Below, piece after piece: positions 63,848-64,000 of a stretch of 64,000 nt of DNA. The DNA comes from Desertivibrio insolitus. Its GTDB lineage: Bacteria; Actinomycetota; Actinomycetes; Actinomycetales; Microbacteriaceae. The translations under genes were made by a program, and so were the position numbers. Numbering within the stretch: position 1 is the stretch's first letter; each line of letters begins with the position of its first letter. The DNA lies in NCBI RefSeq assembly GCF_017355965.1, contig NZ_JAFIQW010000004.1:372001-436000 (forward strand). The letters run 5' to 3'. Under the pieces are notes generated by a model. It saw nothing but the letters and a program-made list of their open reading frames with translations, was not told the origin of the DNA and searched no databases.

Positions 63848-64000
63848 TTGGCGGCCTCCAGGGCGGCGGTCACGGTGTCGAGCAGCTCGTTCCAGGAGAC
63901 GACGAACTTCTCGACGCCCTCGCGCTCGAGCAGCTCGGTGACCTCGTCGTACGAGACGCCCTGGGCGGCGACGGCGTCGAGCACCTGGTTCGACTCCTCG
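63844..64000 (-). CDS. tal: Transaldolase, C-terminal fragment
   Basis: The last 51 residues are in the window; the rest lies beyond its right edge. The frame ends [36 protein letters not shown]-stop, the C-terminal helix pair of actinobacterial transaldolase. Stop overlaps the pgi GTG. The assignment is supported by the tal-pgi-zwf-opcA-pgl order known in this group. Confidence 0.88.
   Translation of the reverse strand, partial: EESNQVLDAVAAQGVSYDEVTELLEREGVEKFVVSWNELLDTVTAALEAAK

Overview
The window is a dense, high-GC (roughly 70% by eye) actinobacterial chromosome segment. Gene content, gene order and signals point to the Micrococcales, most likely Microbacteriaceae. Supporting signs are RbpA, WhiA, OpcA, an actinobacterial-type IHF domain fused to guanylate kinase, a helicase-dead PriA, DeoR-type sugar control, TAnnnT -10 boxes and many leaderless genes. 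It is almost entirely core chromosome. I see no CRISPR array, phage, plasmid or intact insertion sequence. The only trace of possible integration is a duplicated tRNA-Leu 3' end near 29.2-29.4 kb.

Layout. 1-9.7 kb: end of pyrF, the IHF-gmk fusion, rpoZ, coaBC, metK, a 22-codon leader ORF coupled to priA, fmt, rsmB, rpe and an FKBP-type isomerase. 9.7-18.4 kb: a his-trp supra-operon (hisE, hisG-hisF-hisI-trpE, two small membrane proteins, trpC-trpB-trpA) followed by lgt. 18.5-26.1 kb: gltB-gltD and pyk. 26.1-31.2 kb: a mixed block with a lipoprotein, an MFS carrier, a short acidic protein, a GNAT acetyltransferase, tRNA-Leu(CAA), a PdtaR-like ANTAR response regulator, an AlkD-like protein and a thioesterase. 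31.3-34 kb: polA. 34-39.6 kb: a polyol PTS operon (DeoR regulator, PfkB-type sugar-phosphate kinase, mannitol-type EIIC, EIIB and EIIA, a zinc dehydrogenase, HPr). 39.7-45.1 kb: a DUF885 peptidase, rpsA, a DUF4126 membrane protein, coaE and a histidine phosphatase. 45.2-54.3 kb: uvrB, uvrA, uvrC, rapZ, whiA. 54.3-58.9 kb: sodA, gap-pgk-tpiA, secG, rbpA. 58.9-64 kb, minus strand: tal-pgi-zwf-opcA-pgl.

How the genes work together. The glycolytic genes (gap, pgk, tpiA, pyk, pgi) and the oxidative pentose phosphate genes (zwf, opcA, pgl, tal) supply carbon and NADPH. GOGAT and the his/trp genes use these for nitrogen assimilation and amino-acid synthesis. The PTS operon feeds a phosphorylated polyol into the same pool. 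Many genes overlap by 4 nt (ATGA, GTGA or CTGA), which indicates translational coupling.

Signals worth attention. About a dozen genes have a TAnnnT box 6-8 nt before the start codon, the signature of leaderless mRNA. One divergent pair (DUF4126/coaE) shares overlapping -10 boxes. Two genes (fmt and the trp-linked membrane protein) appear to start at CTG behind strong Shine-Dalgarno sequences. The hexamer GGATGC/GCATCC recurs throughout, often as GCA-TCC codon pairs against the local codon preference, and inverted pairs of it build several intergenic hairpins. This resembles a genome-wide recognition sequence such as a DNA-uptake or Chi-like element, but that reading is inference. I found no obviously new multi-gene system.
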